Virus record (IMG/VR): IMGVR_UViG_3300032050_000595 | Span: 1-29,450 of that record | Direction: 5' to 3' (one strand) | DNA: 29,450 bases | Source: a virus | In this document: in pieces, positions 1-7,847 of the stretch | Layout of the letters: each line of letters begins with the position of its first letter | How positions within the stretch are numbered: position 1 is the first letter of the stretch | Position numbers and translations under genes: made by a program | Notes under the pieces: model-generated | The model's input: the letters and a program-made list of their open reading frames with translations, nothing else | What the model was told of the DNA's origin: nothing | The model's database searches: none

Positions 1-2169
1 TGCGGTTTGCCATTCTTGTTCAGAGTATTTTCCACTCCATTGCCCTACTCTATAACCGACTTTAGCAGTAAGAGTTTGCTCATCTGGTGCAATTGTACGA
101 CGACGGGCGCGAGAAATACCACGTGCTTTAAAGTAATTAAAGAATTCTCGTACACTTCCCTCAAGCCCAAAGAATAATAGTTCTTCAAGGGCTGAACGCA
201 TACCGTTACGTGGGAATAATGTAAAGAAACCCCAGTGATTGTTGGCTTGGTCTAGTGCGTTTCCAACAGCAGTGCCGTTTGGTACAAATGGTAACTTAGA
301 ATTAAAGTTTTTAGCAGTGCGGTCCCATTCAGCCAAGTCAACATTAGCAATAACTGGTTTATTCTGAAACCATTGCGGTGCAAATGATGCACCAGCACGT
401 TCACCTGGGCGGTAAAATCCACCATTTTGTTTAATTTTATCTAAACTTTCAGATAAAGTATTAGCAATAGGAACTAAAGTTTCTTCTTTATATCGAATTT
501 TAGGAGCATACTGTCCACCAAATTGAACTTCTAATTGTTTCGCTAAAAACTCACGGCCTTCACGGGTATCAGTTAAGCCCATACTCTGAGCCATCTGAAT
601 ATAAATACCTTTAAGCATTAAGAAACGGCCGTATGGGTCAGTCTTCTCCCATTGGTCACGGACACCATTGGCATGCCAACGTGGTAAATAAGTGCGAACC
701 ATTTGGAAAACAAGTTCACTAGACTGTGCGTAGTCATCACCAATGTTAACTGTTGGAAATATTGGGTAGCGAGAAGCAAGTCTTTCTACTTTACCAATAA
801 CACCGCGACGCTTTTTAGTTTCTTTTATTACGTCTGCTCCGCCTTGCAATAAATCATAGTCACGTGTTTCTAATTTTGCTAGTTGCTCAGCGTTAGCAAC
901 AATATTATCAATAGTACCAATTGCTTCTAATTCATCATTTTCGCCTCGGATAGCAGCCAAGGTAGCAGAACGTAATTTACTTTTAATACTTCTGCTAACT
1001 TTCCAAGCAGGCATTACAGCCTTATTAACTTTGGCTAAGCCCATACCATTCATTAAGTTATGGACATTATCGGCTTCCATAAAGAAACCTTTAGCAGATT
1101 CAGCATTAACAACTTTAGCACTACGAAGAACTTCTTTAAATTCATCGCTAACTTCTGGAAAAGTTTCTTTAATTTTATTAGCAGCAGCAACTCGAGTTAC
1201 TTTATCTTTGCTATTTAAATCATTAATTAAAGTACCAACTTTATCCCAATATTCATTAACACCACGTGAACGAAATATTTTTTCTAATTTAGTAGTATAA
1301 GCATTTGGGTCATCAGATGCTTCAAGCAAAGCCTTTAAACTACGGCTACCTTCGATAACAGTTTTACCAAATAGACGAACGCCAGTACCTACACCAAGGG
1401 TAGCATAAGTTAATGGGTCAGCAAAAATCTGATAACCTAAATCAGCAACACCAGACGCACGGTCATAAATCCAACGTTGTGCACCATGTGTGCCAGCACC
1501 TGGCTGTAACCAGTTAAACATCCTGCGACCAAAAGAAACCTTTGCATCATCAAATTCTCTTACAGCACGGTCAAACTCTTCATCGCCATCCATCATTCTT
1601 TCGAATGCTGCAAACTCTTCTTCAGTGTTTAACTCTAATAAAATTTCACCAGGACGTTTGCCTGCTGCAATCATTCTAGAAATTTTACCTACAGTAGCAC
1701 CATAAAAGTTTTCTATTTTTGCTGCGCGTTCACGGTCAAAGTATGCTTCGCCATTGTAGGTTTCATCCCAACTATCACCAGTTTGGCGAAGGGCTGCATC
1801 AGCCTGACGAAATGGATTACTGATTACAGTTTCAGTATAATCACGTAAACCTTCAAATAACGCACCAACAGGACGAGTAACAATCTTTCCAACAGTATTT
1901 AAAAACGTTGAGTTTTGTTCTTTACCTTCTGCATAATTTGTATCAAACAATTCATTCATTGCTGTTTGAATGTCTGGATGTAATCTAGTAAATTGGTCAG
2001 AAGCATCTTTAGGATTTAACTTTAGTAAGTCGTTATGTTTTTTAGCAAACCATGCAAATTTGTTAATTTCATTTGCATCTTCTTTAGTTAAATATGTTTG
2101 CTTGGCAGCAACATACGCAGATGGCATTGTATCAAAAACAATACTACTTAATTTGCTGCCTTCGGCCAC
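1..2169 (-). CDS. Very large virion-associated protein, N-terminal part (runs off left edge)
   Basis: An open frame on the minus strand runs without a stop from the GTG at 2169 to base 1, at least 723 residues, so the C-terminus lies outside the window. The GTG shares bases with the TAG stop of the preceding gene (TAGTG), which suggests translational coupling. The sequence is mostly charged and looks helical, with no clear signal peptide and no catalytic motif I recognise. A Gly/Leu-richer stretch lies around residues 235-265 (GYQIFADPLTYATLGVGTG). Its place after terminase, portal and protease and its size suggest a structural or ejected internal virion protein; a tape-measure protein or a fused multidomain protein is also possible. 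It is visibly richer in TTA, AAA and GAA codons than the portal and terminase genes. The function is inferred from position only. Confidence 0.75.
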   Translation of the reverse strand, partial: MAEGSKLSSIVFDTMPSAYVAAKQTYLTKEDANEINKFAWFAKKHNDLLKLNPKDASDQFTRLHPDIQTAMNELFDTNYAEGKEQNSTFLNTVGKIVTRPVGALFEGLRDYTETVISNPFRQADAALRQTGDSWDETYNGEAYFDRERAAKIENFYGATVGKISRMIAAGKRPGEILLELNTEEEFAAFERMMDGDEEFDRAVREFDDAKVSFGRRMFNWLQPGAGTHGAQRWIYDRASGVADLGYQIFADPLTYATLGVGTGVRLFGKTVIEGSRSLKALLEASDDPNAYTTKLEKIFRSRGVNEYWDKVGTLINDLNSKDKVTRVAAANKIKETFPEVSDEFKEVLRSAKVVNAESAKGFFMEADNVHNLMNGMGLAKVNKAVMPAWKVSRSIKSKLRSATLAAIRGENDELEAIGTIDNIVANAEQLAKLETRDYDLLQGGADVIKETKKRRGVIGKVERLASRYPIFPTVNIGDDYAQSSELVFQMVRTYLPRWHANGVRDQWEKTDPYGRFLMLKGIYIQMAQSMGLTDTREGREFLAKQLEVQFGGQYAPKIRYKEETLVPIANTLSESLDKIKQNGGFYRPGERAGASFAPQWFQNKPVIANVDLAEWDRTAKNFNSKLPFVPNGTAVGNALDQANNHWGFFTLFPRNGMRSALEELLFFGLEGSVREFFNYFKARGISRARRRTIAPDEQTLTAKVGYRVGQWSGKYSEQEWQTA

Positions 2170-2594
2170 TAGAATCCTCGTTGTTGTAAATACTGATAAA
2201 TTAGATTTGCTTCATTGGTTGGGTCATTCGCTGCAATTTGAGCAAATACTTCTGACAACCTTTTAGGTTGTGGGGTAGATAAAATATCTGGGCCAGGACC
2301 AGCACCAAATGGATTACCAGTTGTTAATGGTTCATCTGGCCGTTCCGTTGGTGCCATTAATGGCGTAATTGGTACAGGTGCAACGTTTCTTGGTGCAGCC
2401 ATACGTTGCTTTGGTTGTGCTGCCATAGGGGCACCCTGTTGCAACCCCATCATTTCTTGACCTTCCCCATAGGACCCGCCACGCATATAGCGGGCTCCTT
2501 GGGTTGGTCCACCATCAGTGCGTTTTGATAACGCACCTGGACCAGAAACTGGGGCGGGTCTAGCAGGCCTGCGTAGTCCACCTTGTTCTGACAT
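2169..2594 (-). CDS. Pro/Gly-rich, probably disordered phage protein
   Basis: This 141-residue protein starts at an ATG that overlaps the preceding stop by one base (TAATG). Residues 1-120 are rich in Pro, Gly, Ala, Arg and Met with almost no aromatic core, which looks intrinsically disordered. Only the last 30 residues (LSEVFAQIAANDPTNEANLI onwards) look like an ordered helical segment. It lies between a Lys-rich microprotein and the giant protein in the head region. A scaffold-like or linker role would fit the low complexity and position, but nothing in the sequence proves it. I do not recognise a named family. Confidence 0.7.
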   Translation of the reverse strand: MSEQGGLRRPARPAPVSGPGALSKRTDGGPTQGARYMRGGSYGEGQEMMGLQQGAPMAAQPKQRMAAPRNVAPVPITPLMAPTERPDEPLTTGNPFGAGPGPDILSTPQPKRLSEVFAQIAANDPTNEANLIYQYLQQRGF

Positions 2595-2866
2595 TATTTC
2601 TTCTTACCTCTTGTAATTTTTAGGGCTTTTGTTTTTGGCATAGAGCCACCACGGGCAGCCATTGCCTTATCTTTGTTAAGCATAGCCTTGCCCTTTGCTG
2701 CGCCTTGAGTAAAACGTTTGGCAGAGACATCTGTACGCTTAGCAGCATCTTTAATTGCTTTACGCCTTAAAATAGCAAGTGGGGTTTTACGCTCTGATTT
2801 AAGAGCATACTTTACACCCATCTTTTCTTCTTGGGTCATCCCTTTTTTATTAGTATGCTTTGGCAT
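2594..2866 (-). CDS. Small Lys/Arg-rich basic protein
   Basis: This 90-residue protein is extremely basic (start MPKHTNKKGMTQEEKMGVKY, end KITRGKKK), with many Lys and Arg and no Cys. The ATG lies two bases after the TAA of the 33-residue gene upstream, and the stop overlaps the next ATG as TAATG. Compact basic proteins like this recur in the structural operons of aquatic phages. Binding to packaged DNA or to capsid interiors is a reasonable but unproven guess. No enzymatic motif is visible. Confidence 0.7.
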   Translation of the reverse strand: MPKHTNKKGMTQEEKMGVKYALKSERKTPLAILRRKAIKDAAKRTDVSAKRFTQGAAKGKAMLNKDKAMAARGGSMPKTKALKITRGKKK

Positions 2867-2868
2867 AA

Positions 2869-2970
2869 TTATTTTTTCTTGCCCATCTTTTTCATTTTCA
2901 TTTTCATGGCTTTGGCATCTTTCTTGCCTTTTGCTGTGTATGGGAATTCTTTCTTTCCTACTTTTGGCAT
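2869..2970 (-). CDS. 33-residue Lys-rich microprotein
   Basis: A short frame reads MPKVGKKEFPYTAKGKKDAK at its start and ends in Met/Lys repeats before a TAA. The start is supported by a good ribosome binding site (GGAGATAAC just before the ATG). It begins just downstream of the Ntn-hydrolase gene and is followed two bases later by the next gene. The MPK-VGKK-F-YT-KG pattern resembles a class of tiny basic proteins seen repeatedly in marine and freshwater phage genomes. The role is unknown; nucleic-acid binding is a guess from charge. Confidence 0.65.
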   Translation of the reverse strand: MPKVGKKEFPYTAKGKKDAKAMKMKMKKMGKKK

Positions 2971-2971
2971 G

Positions 2972-3505
2972 TTATCTCCTTGATGATTGTTTTACTATTT
3001 GAACTACGCCACCACTGTTGATGTCGTACCTTATTGCTATTTGTACAGCGGTTTCTATATCTACACCCGCTTCGAGTGCACCTACGGCGTAGTTGCCACC
3101 ACTACCTGCTCCGTAGAATCCGTTCTCATCACGTAGTACTGTAAAGTCAGAAGCAATTGAGAACAGTTGTCCTTTGATTGCAATGATAGCATCTATGCCA
3201 CTATCATCTTTTGTATCAGATGAGTCTTTCCATCCGTTATCAAATAATGCTTTACGCATAGACGGAATAACTTTTGATACCATAAAGCCATACAAGTCAC
3301 CAGATACATTTACTTTTGGAGGTTTCCAAGCGTGACTTAAGATATCTGCTGCTCTGCCGTCACCAGCAACTGCAATTAGATATCCATTCTTTTCAACAAT
3401 CTTATCTACACCAAACGAATTAAATGGTCTTTCGCCCCAAGTTGTCTGCGAATCAGCAGCCATTACACAACCTGTTTTATGTTGTACGCCAACAATGGTT
3501 GTCAT
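2972..3505 (-). CDS. HslV/proteasome-beta-like Ntn-hydrolase protease, candidate prohead protease
   Basis: This 177-residue protein matches the T1 peptidase fold of HslV and proteasome beta subunits. It begins MTTIVGVQ, so Met removal would expose Thr2 as nucleophile. The sequence then shows the Asp of the AADSQTTWG motif (Asp18), the Lys of the VDKIVE motif (Lys35) and the late glycine motif YGAGSGGNYAVGAL. The spacing of Thr, Asp and Lys is within one residue of the canonical 1/17/33. The length is close to that of bacterial HslV (about 175). There is no HslU partner in the window. It sits immediately after the portal gene (one base between the coding regions), where phages normally encode the capsid maturation protease. 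A role in prohead maturation is inferred from that position. Interference with host protein turnover is an alternative. Confidence 0.8.
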   Translation of the reverse strand: MTTIVGVQHKTGCVMAADSQTTWGERPFNSFGVDKIVEKNGYLIAVAGDGRAADILSHAWKPPKVNVSGDLYGFMVSKVIPSMRKALFDNGWKDSSDTKDDSGIDAIIAIKGQLFSIASDFTVLRDENGFYGAGSGGNYAVGALEAGVDIETAVQIAIRYDINSGGVVQIVKQSSRR

Positions 3506-3506
3506 A

Positions 3507-5216
3507 CTACGCTCCTAATTGTGCCAACAATCCTGCTATGTCGCCACCACCACCAGGTGCAGCCATAGGCATTCCTGCTTCAGGTCCTGGAGGAGGAGCA
3601 GGTTGTTCTGGCTGTCCTGGTTCTGGTGTTTCTGGTACGATTGGTTTAAATACATCTAGCACAGCATCTTCAATGGCTTTGCCATTACGACGTGCATCAA
3701 TAACTTTAGCAATTTTTTCAATCATTGGAGTTGGGTCTGCGCCCTGTGATGCCATTGCTGGGATTGCTTGGGATAGTGCACCAATTGCTGCGTTTAAAGC
3801 ATCACGATTCTTTTCGATATCAATGCGCTCTTGTTCTTTAGATACGTTCATTGACCATGGTAGTTCACGCATTACGAAGTCTTTAGATACAAGACCTGCG
3901 CCTAGTGCCTGCAAAGAGAAGATAAGGGCACGGTTAGGGTCAAGCCCAGACATCAAGCCATAACGTACTTCGACGCTATGGTCGCCCTTGATGTCTTTAC
4001 TTGGGCGATACTTAATTTCGTAAGGAGCACCTTGGTGCAAGCCCCTTACTGTTTTATCAAAATCAAATAATGATTCATCGACTTTGAAGCACAGGGCGAT
4101 TACGTCTTCTAGTGTGTCGGCAAGTACTTGCTGTCCCGCTTTAATTTGCGTGTCGAATCCGCCCATTAAAGCCTGTACACCTGAACCAGTAATGATACTG
4201 GCATCTAGATTACCTGTGCGTCCTTCTGGGTAGCGAGCACCAAGGCGCATTTCCTGTTGCAACAGGGCCTGTTCGGTAAACGCACCTGTTGGCAATTCTA
4301 GGCCAACACGGCGGATACCTTGAGGATTCTGGCTACGAAGCACTGCATCTGGACCGAACGCAAACTCCTGAACATCGCTTGGAACAGCGAGCGGGGCCTG
4401 CACGGATTTTTCTGCGGCTTCCATAGCCAGAAGGCTAAAGCGAGCACGGGCCAGTTGAACCCACATAATGTCGTCAAACTGGCCACGTGGCTCGTCGTCA
4501 ATACCAGGCTTAAAGGCCACACGTATTAGAATTTCTTTTAACGGATTTTCAATCCGTCGTAAAAGTAAATTACTACGTGCGGGTACAAATAGAACCTCTT
4601 GGTCTTTATCACGATAGCGGACTAACTCTACAAGAGAGTTGTAGTCAGACATATCGCGGCCTTGTCGGCCAACAAGTTGAGATTCATACTCTGGGAAATC
4701 TACAACTAATTCGCCTAGTGTCTTGACATATCGTTTGGTGAAGGATACGCATCTGTTATAGCGGTCAAATTCAGGGTAAGAACCCATTGGATTTTCTACA
4801 CGGATGCGTGGTAACCCAGAATCCGTATCTGGCTCCACCACTATGGGCAAGAACCCATAGGTTAAGTACCAGTCTGCACCCTGATACATTTGGGTTTGCA
4901 GCCTGGAATTCTGTATATAGTTATTTGCAATCAATGTACGCTTATCAGCGAATTGCTTTGCTTTGTCAGAAGTAATGTTGGTTGTAGAACAGTTTAGTGA
5001 TGGCAATGGTGCCAATACCTCTGCTAAGTCACGGGCAGCGACATCAACAAAGTTAGCAATCATTGGCTGAGACATGCCTTCTGGGAACATATCTGGTGCT
5101 ATTGCAGCCATCTGTCCTTTACGAACAGCAGTGATATCACCCATACGAGCATCTCGCCCAGCGTTGCGTGCTTTAAGCCCAGCAACTTTTTGGGCAATCT
5201 GTTCTACTGATAGCAT
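3507..5216 (-). CDS. Portal protein
   Basis: This 569-residue protein follows the terminase by seven bases in the same operon, the standard place for the portal, which forms the dodecameric DNA entry channel at one capsid vertex. The size is typical. Supporting features are an N-terminal helical region, a mid-section with the aromatic motif GADWYLTYGFLPIVVEPDTD near residues 110-135, a long central helical region, and a disordered C-terminal tail of about 45 residues rich in Pro, Gly and Gln (PGQPEQPAPPPGPEAG). The start is the ATG read from 5216. The call rests on size, gene order and overall pattern rather than on a catalytic motif. Confidence 0.8.
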   Translation of the reverse strand: MLSVEQIAQKVAGLKARNAGRDARMGDITAVRKGQMAAIAPDMFPEGMSQPMIANFVDVAARDLAEVLAPLPSLNCSTTNITSDKAKQFADKRTLIANNYIQNSRLQTQMYQGADWYLTYGFLPIVVEPDTDSGLPRIRVENPMGSYPEFDRYNRCVSFTKRYVKTLGELVVDFPEYESQLVGRQGRDMSDYNSLVELVRYRDKDQEVLFVPARSNLLLRRIENPLKEILIRVAFKPGIDDEPRGQFDDIMWVQLARARFSLLAMEAAEKSVQAPLAVPSDVQEFAFGPDAVLRSQNPQGIRRVGLELPTGAFTEQALLQQEMRLGARYPEGRTGNLDASIITGSGVQALMGGFDTQIKAGQQVLADTLEDVIALCFKVDESLFDFDKTVRGLHQGAPYEIKYRPSKDIKGDHSVEVRYGLMSGLDPNRALIFSLQALGAGLVSKDFVMRELPWSMNVSKEQERIDIEKNRDALNAAIGALSQAIPAMASQGADPTPMIEKIAKVIDARRNGKAIEDAVLDVFKPIVPETPEPGQPEQPAPPPGPEAGMPMAAPGGGGDIAGLLAQLGA

Positions 5217-5223
5217 TCTTTTC

Positions 5224-7095
5224 CTAAATTATCATTGGTTGGAATTGTGAAGCATATTCTTCATCTAGGTTTACCACAGCCTGTTGGGCTCTACGATATC
5301 TAGATGAGAAGCGATTACTTAAGTGACTAACATTAAACGAAGACTGCTGTAGCCACTCACGGATTCGTAGTTCACAAAACCACAAAGCCATTACGCAGTC
5401 GGTAGGTTGGCGCTTTGGAGCATCTGGTCGCCAGGTTATTAACTGGTTGACTAGAGCCTTAACACCTTCTGAGTTGGTAGTAGATGGAAGTTCCAGTAGG
5501 TTGTCCTTCTGGTGCTCGCCATCCTTTACTGTACCAAACAGGGCTGACATAGCAGCCACACCAAAGCCTGTGTCCCACTTATTGTTGCCAGTAAAGTGCT
5601 CACGTAGCGGAACACCCATATTGGCTAAGAAGGTTACTAGGCTTTCATCCCTAGTTAAATAGGTTTGGAAAGCGTTTTTCTCTACACGTAGTTCATGAGG
5701 GCGGTACTTTTGTACCCACTCACTAATTAAATCGCGAATTTTTTGGGGGGTAGGGTCTGTCATGTTGTGGACATCTAGGATGTAGCGTTTGCTAGTTTCC
5801 ATATCCACAGCCATTACTACCGCTGCGGTAGCACCAACCATAGCAGGGTCAATACCCATGACTACTCGCATACTAGGGTCTAGTATCTTAGTAGTACCAG
5901 CACGTCTGCCTGCATTGATAGAGCCTACCACAGCAGCAGGGGGGAAGATTGAGTCTTCCTGTACGTCCTGCTGTTGGTAAACCATAGCCCATGTACCAGG
6001 GCCTACTTCGCCTCTGCGCTTGTAGAGTTGCGGTCCGTCCCATTTAGCCCATAGGCCTCGCTCATTAGGTGGCTCTTCTTCGTCGCCTTCCCATGGCCTA
6101 TCTGATTCAGGCCAGAGCGTTACCCAGTCTTCGGGTTTGTTTGCAAACTCCAGCACGGCTGGCATTGCTAAATAAGTAAACGGCGACTTACCGTGACTCC
6201 AGTGGTCTGGGTTACGAATTTCGCGGTATAGGTCATTGGGGGCTACGCGAGTACCCATGATAAGCAACTTACCATTTTTGCCCAGACGGGTGATTACCAT
6301 CTTCTGGAGCCAGTTGAGTTGCTTCTGCCACTCGTGTGCATTCTCAGTGGTTACAATATCATCGAGAATGATTAAGTCGGCACGTGCGCCGTAAATCTGT
6401 CCTCCAACACCTAGGGCTTGGAGGGTTGGGTCTTTTGCCTCTGAGTCTCTGGAGCCTTGCCCAAGGTATACCGTGTCGACTTTCCAAGTCGCGGCGTCCT
6501 CTTTCCATCCTCCGTCAGGACCATATACAGCCTGTAACTTTTCGTAGCGCGGATGGCTAAGTCGTTCTTTGATACCATAGACGAACTCCCTTGCTTTTTC
6601 TCGAGTCTTAGAGACTATAATGATTTTGACGTTGGGGTTCGTCGCTATGCGGTAGGTGGCATAGTTGATGGTGACCGTGGTAGACTTGGCGTGCTCAGGG
6701 GGTACGTTGACTAGAAGGCGGTTAGGGTCGCCTGTGTCATAGGCTATGCTTTCATGAAGCCAGCGGGGCTGCCTACCCTCTAGTACGTCTATCCAGTCTA
6801 ACTGGTGGGGGAACAATGCGATGTTTAAAAAATTTTTTGAAAATGACTCAAAGTCTATTTTGCGGGCATCGTCTAATTCTGGGCCTCTAGCCTGTGCGCC
6901 CTCTGCCAATGCTCGCTCTAAGGATAGGGCAAACTTGGGGGTCTTCATCCAGGCTTTGAGGGTATCTGGTTTCTTGCCCATATCGGAGATGACCTTCATA
7001 GGGTCAGCACCTGCTGAGACTAATTCTAATAACTTGGCTTGGTCTTCTAGCCTTTGCTGGACGAGATGGTGTTTATCGCCTTTGCTAGCGACCAT
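5224..7095 (-). CDS. terL: Terminase large subunit (packaging ATPase and nuclease)
   Basis: This 623-residue protein powers DNA packaging and cuts concatemers. The ATPase domain shows a Walker A-like loop NVPPEHAKST (about 130-139), a Walker B LIILDDIV (about 241-248) and a coupling motif LLIMGTR (about 278-283). The C-terminal RNase-H-like nuclease begins with GIDPAMVGATAAVV (Asp about 416), with further acidic residues downstream (DMETS, DVHNM). The N-terminal 80 residues look like a helical recognition segment. It is the first gene of the leftward operon. Its ATG is preceded by GGGGGAAACCAA, giving a plausible ribosome binding site, and by a strongly structured leader. No separate small subunit is visible next to it. 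Confidence 0.92.
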   Translation of the reverse strand: MVASKGDKHHLVQQRLEDQAKLLELVSAGADPMKVISDMGKKPDTLKAWMKTPKFALSLERALAEGAQARGPELDDARKIDFESFSKNFLNIALFPHQLDWIDVLEGRQPRWLHESIAYDTGDPNRLLVNVPPEHAKSTTVTINYATYRIATNPNVKIIIVSKTREKAREFVYGIKERLSHPRYEKLQAVYGPDGGWKEDAATWKVDTVYLGQGSRDSEAKDPTLQALGVGGQIYGARADLIILDDIVTTENAHEWQKQLNWLQKMVITRLGKNGKLLIMGTRVAPNDLYREIRNPDHWSHGKSPFTYLAMPAVLEFANKPEDWVTLWPESDRPWEGDEEEPPNERGLWAKWDGPQLYKRRGEVGPGTWAMVYQQQDVQEDSIFPPAAVVGSINAGRRAGTTKILDPSMRVVMGIDPAMVGATAAVVMAVDMETSKRYILDVHNMTDPTPQKIRDLISEWVQKYRPHELRVEKNAFQTYLTRDESLVTFLANMGVPLREHFTGNNKWDTGFGVAAMSALFGTVKDGEHQKDNLLELPSTTNSEGVKALVNQLITWRPDAPKRQPTDCVMALWFCELRIREWLQQSSFNVSHLSNRFSSRYRRAQQAVVNLDEEYASQFQPMII

Positions 7096-7230
7096 TTGGT
7101 TTCCCCCTTCGGGCTCACTGTCGTTCGCCCTACCCCCTTCGGTAGAGCCTCTCCCTAAGAGAGGCTCTTATTACCCCTCCCCCGCTCGCAAGCCGTAGGC
7201 TTGCTCGCTACCCCCTCCCCAAAAAAAAAA
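7096..7230 (-). promoter_or_regulatory. Structured 5' leader of the terminase/late operon: hairpin chain plus mirror C-tract
   Basis: Between the terminase ATG and 7230 there are at least four hairpins: GGGC/GCCC (7111-7114 with 7127-7130), CTACC/GGTAG (7130-7134 with 7141-7145), a perfect 9-bp stem GAGCCTCTC/GAGAGGCTC (7145-7153 with 7159-7167), and GCAAGCC/GGCTTGC (7188-7194 with 7198-7204). The last is flanked by mirror-image tracts CCCCTCCCCC (7174-7183) and CCCCCTCCCC (7211-7220), then ten A. On the minus (late mRNA) strand these are G-tracts. The words CCCCCTTCGG occur twice (7103 and 7133). A leader controlling translation or mRNA stability, or a site used at the DNA level, are both possible. 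None is a conventional terminator in the leftward direction, because the T-run lies upstream of the hairpins. Confidence 0.5.
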
Positions 7231-7555
7231 CAACCCCTACTATTATTAATCCGTTCAGAAGGCAAAACCGAACAACCAACTATTGCTTTTTTAGAATATT
7301 CTCAGGTAGCATAGGAAAAAACCCATTGCCTTGTGGGGGTATCTACCAAATAACCCCCTGGGATATATGTTGGGACTACCCACTTATCTATGCTTGGCGT
7401 ACTTAATAACCCTGGGTCAAACGATACGGAGCAAGCGGTGGTACGACTATCTCCTGTGCACTTTGTTGCAGGCAGGCAGGCCATTCCTGTAGCCAATGTG
7501 GTCGAGGTTTGTCCCAGCCCAATGCTATATGAGAGGACATTAATTAAGTAGCCCT
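7231..7555. other. Intergenic stretch without a supported gene
   Basis: Nothing convincing is encoded here. A 64-codon minus-strand frame (7302-7496) would need a TTG start or an internal ATG at 7484; it has no good ribosome binding site and no recognisable domain. Small symmetric elements are a 10-bp palindrome AGAATATTCT (7293-7302) and a near-hairpin GGGGGTA/TAACCCCC around 7335-7362. The divergent promoters for the leftward late and rightward early genes should lie somewhere in 7231-7840, but I find no clear -35/-10 pair. Confidence 0.4.
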
Positions 7556-7582
7556 CCGTTCGCGAACGGCTCGTGCCGTTCG
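7556..7582. repeat. Overlapping palindromes built from CCGTTCG/CGAACGG
   Basis: CCGTTCGCGAACGG (7556-7569) is a perfect 14-bp palindrome. Its right half also pairs with the next copy to form CGAACGGC-TCGT-GCCGTTCG (7563-7570 with 7575-7582), an 8-bp stem with a four-base loop. The heptamer CCGTTCG therefore occurs twice direct and once inverted within 27 bases. It could be a protein-binding site, an origin element or a switchable RNA hairpin. Confidence 0.55.
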
Positions 7583-7662
7583 GGGTACGCCCTGTTCAGC
7601 CCAGTGCGTTAATTCGCCTTCGGCGGTCTCCCGACGGGCCGCTGCGCGCGGGCACCGCAAGC

Positions 7663-7796
7663 AATCATCTCAAGCCAGTCAAATCGACACACGGGATAAT
7701 GCCACGCAAGACGCGGAATCCCCGCGTCAAGCGTGTCAAAACAGCGTCGCACGCGACGCCATCTCGAGTGTCGATTGTGACAGGCTTGAGGTTGTT
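7663..7796 (+). other. 134-base branched structural element (long imperfect stem with two inner hairpins)
   Basis: Bases 7663-7697 pair almost continuously with 7761-7796. The stem includes CTCAAGCC/GGCTTGAG and ATCGACAC/GTGTCGAT, with only a few mismatches, one bulge and a few G-T pairs. The loop holds hairpin 1 (7703-7735: CACGC, AA, GACGCGG, loop, CCGCGTC, AA, GCGTG, with a symmetric AA/AA internal loop) and hairpin 2 (7744-7759: GCGTCG-CACG-CGACGC). The result is a three-way junction. The segment is visibly GC-richer than the surrounding genes and lies just upstream of the first rightward gene (start 7848). Candidate roles are a replication origin, a structured noncoding RNA or a leader element. 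The pairing is seen directly; the function is unknown. Confidence 0.6.
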
Positions 7797-7847
7797 AAAG
7801 TGTTTTTAAAGCAAAAGGCTTTAGAAACATATACAATAGGAGATAAC

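Noticed and set aside
3424-3963. 179-codon plus-strand frame
   Set aside because: It is antisense to the end of the portal gene and the start of the Ntn-hydrolase gene, which are both well supported.
7060-7230. Hairpins with a nearby run of A/T as a terminator for leftward transcription
   Set aside because: On the minus strand the T-run comes before the hairpins, not after, so it does not have terminator order.
7302-7496. 64-codon minus-strand frame in the divergent region
   Set aside because: It needs a TTG start, has no good ribosome binding site and no recognisable domain, and lies in a region otherwise filled with structured DNA.
7556-7800. tRNA or tmRNA gene
   Set aside because: The stems do not form a cloverleaf with T-loop and acceptor features; the fold is one long stem with two hairpins.
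7573-7809. 78-codon plus-strand frame across the branched element
   Set aside because: It is an Arg/Pro-rich translation of GC-rich hairpins with no ribosome binding site; RNA or DNA structure explains the sequence better.
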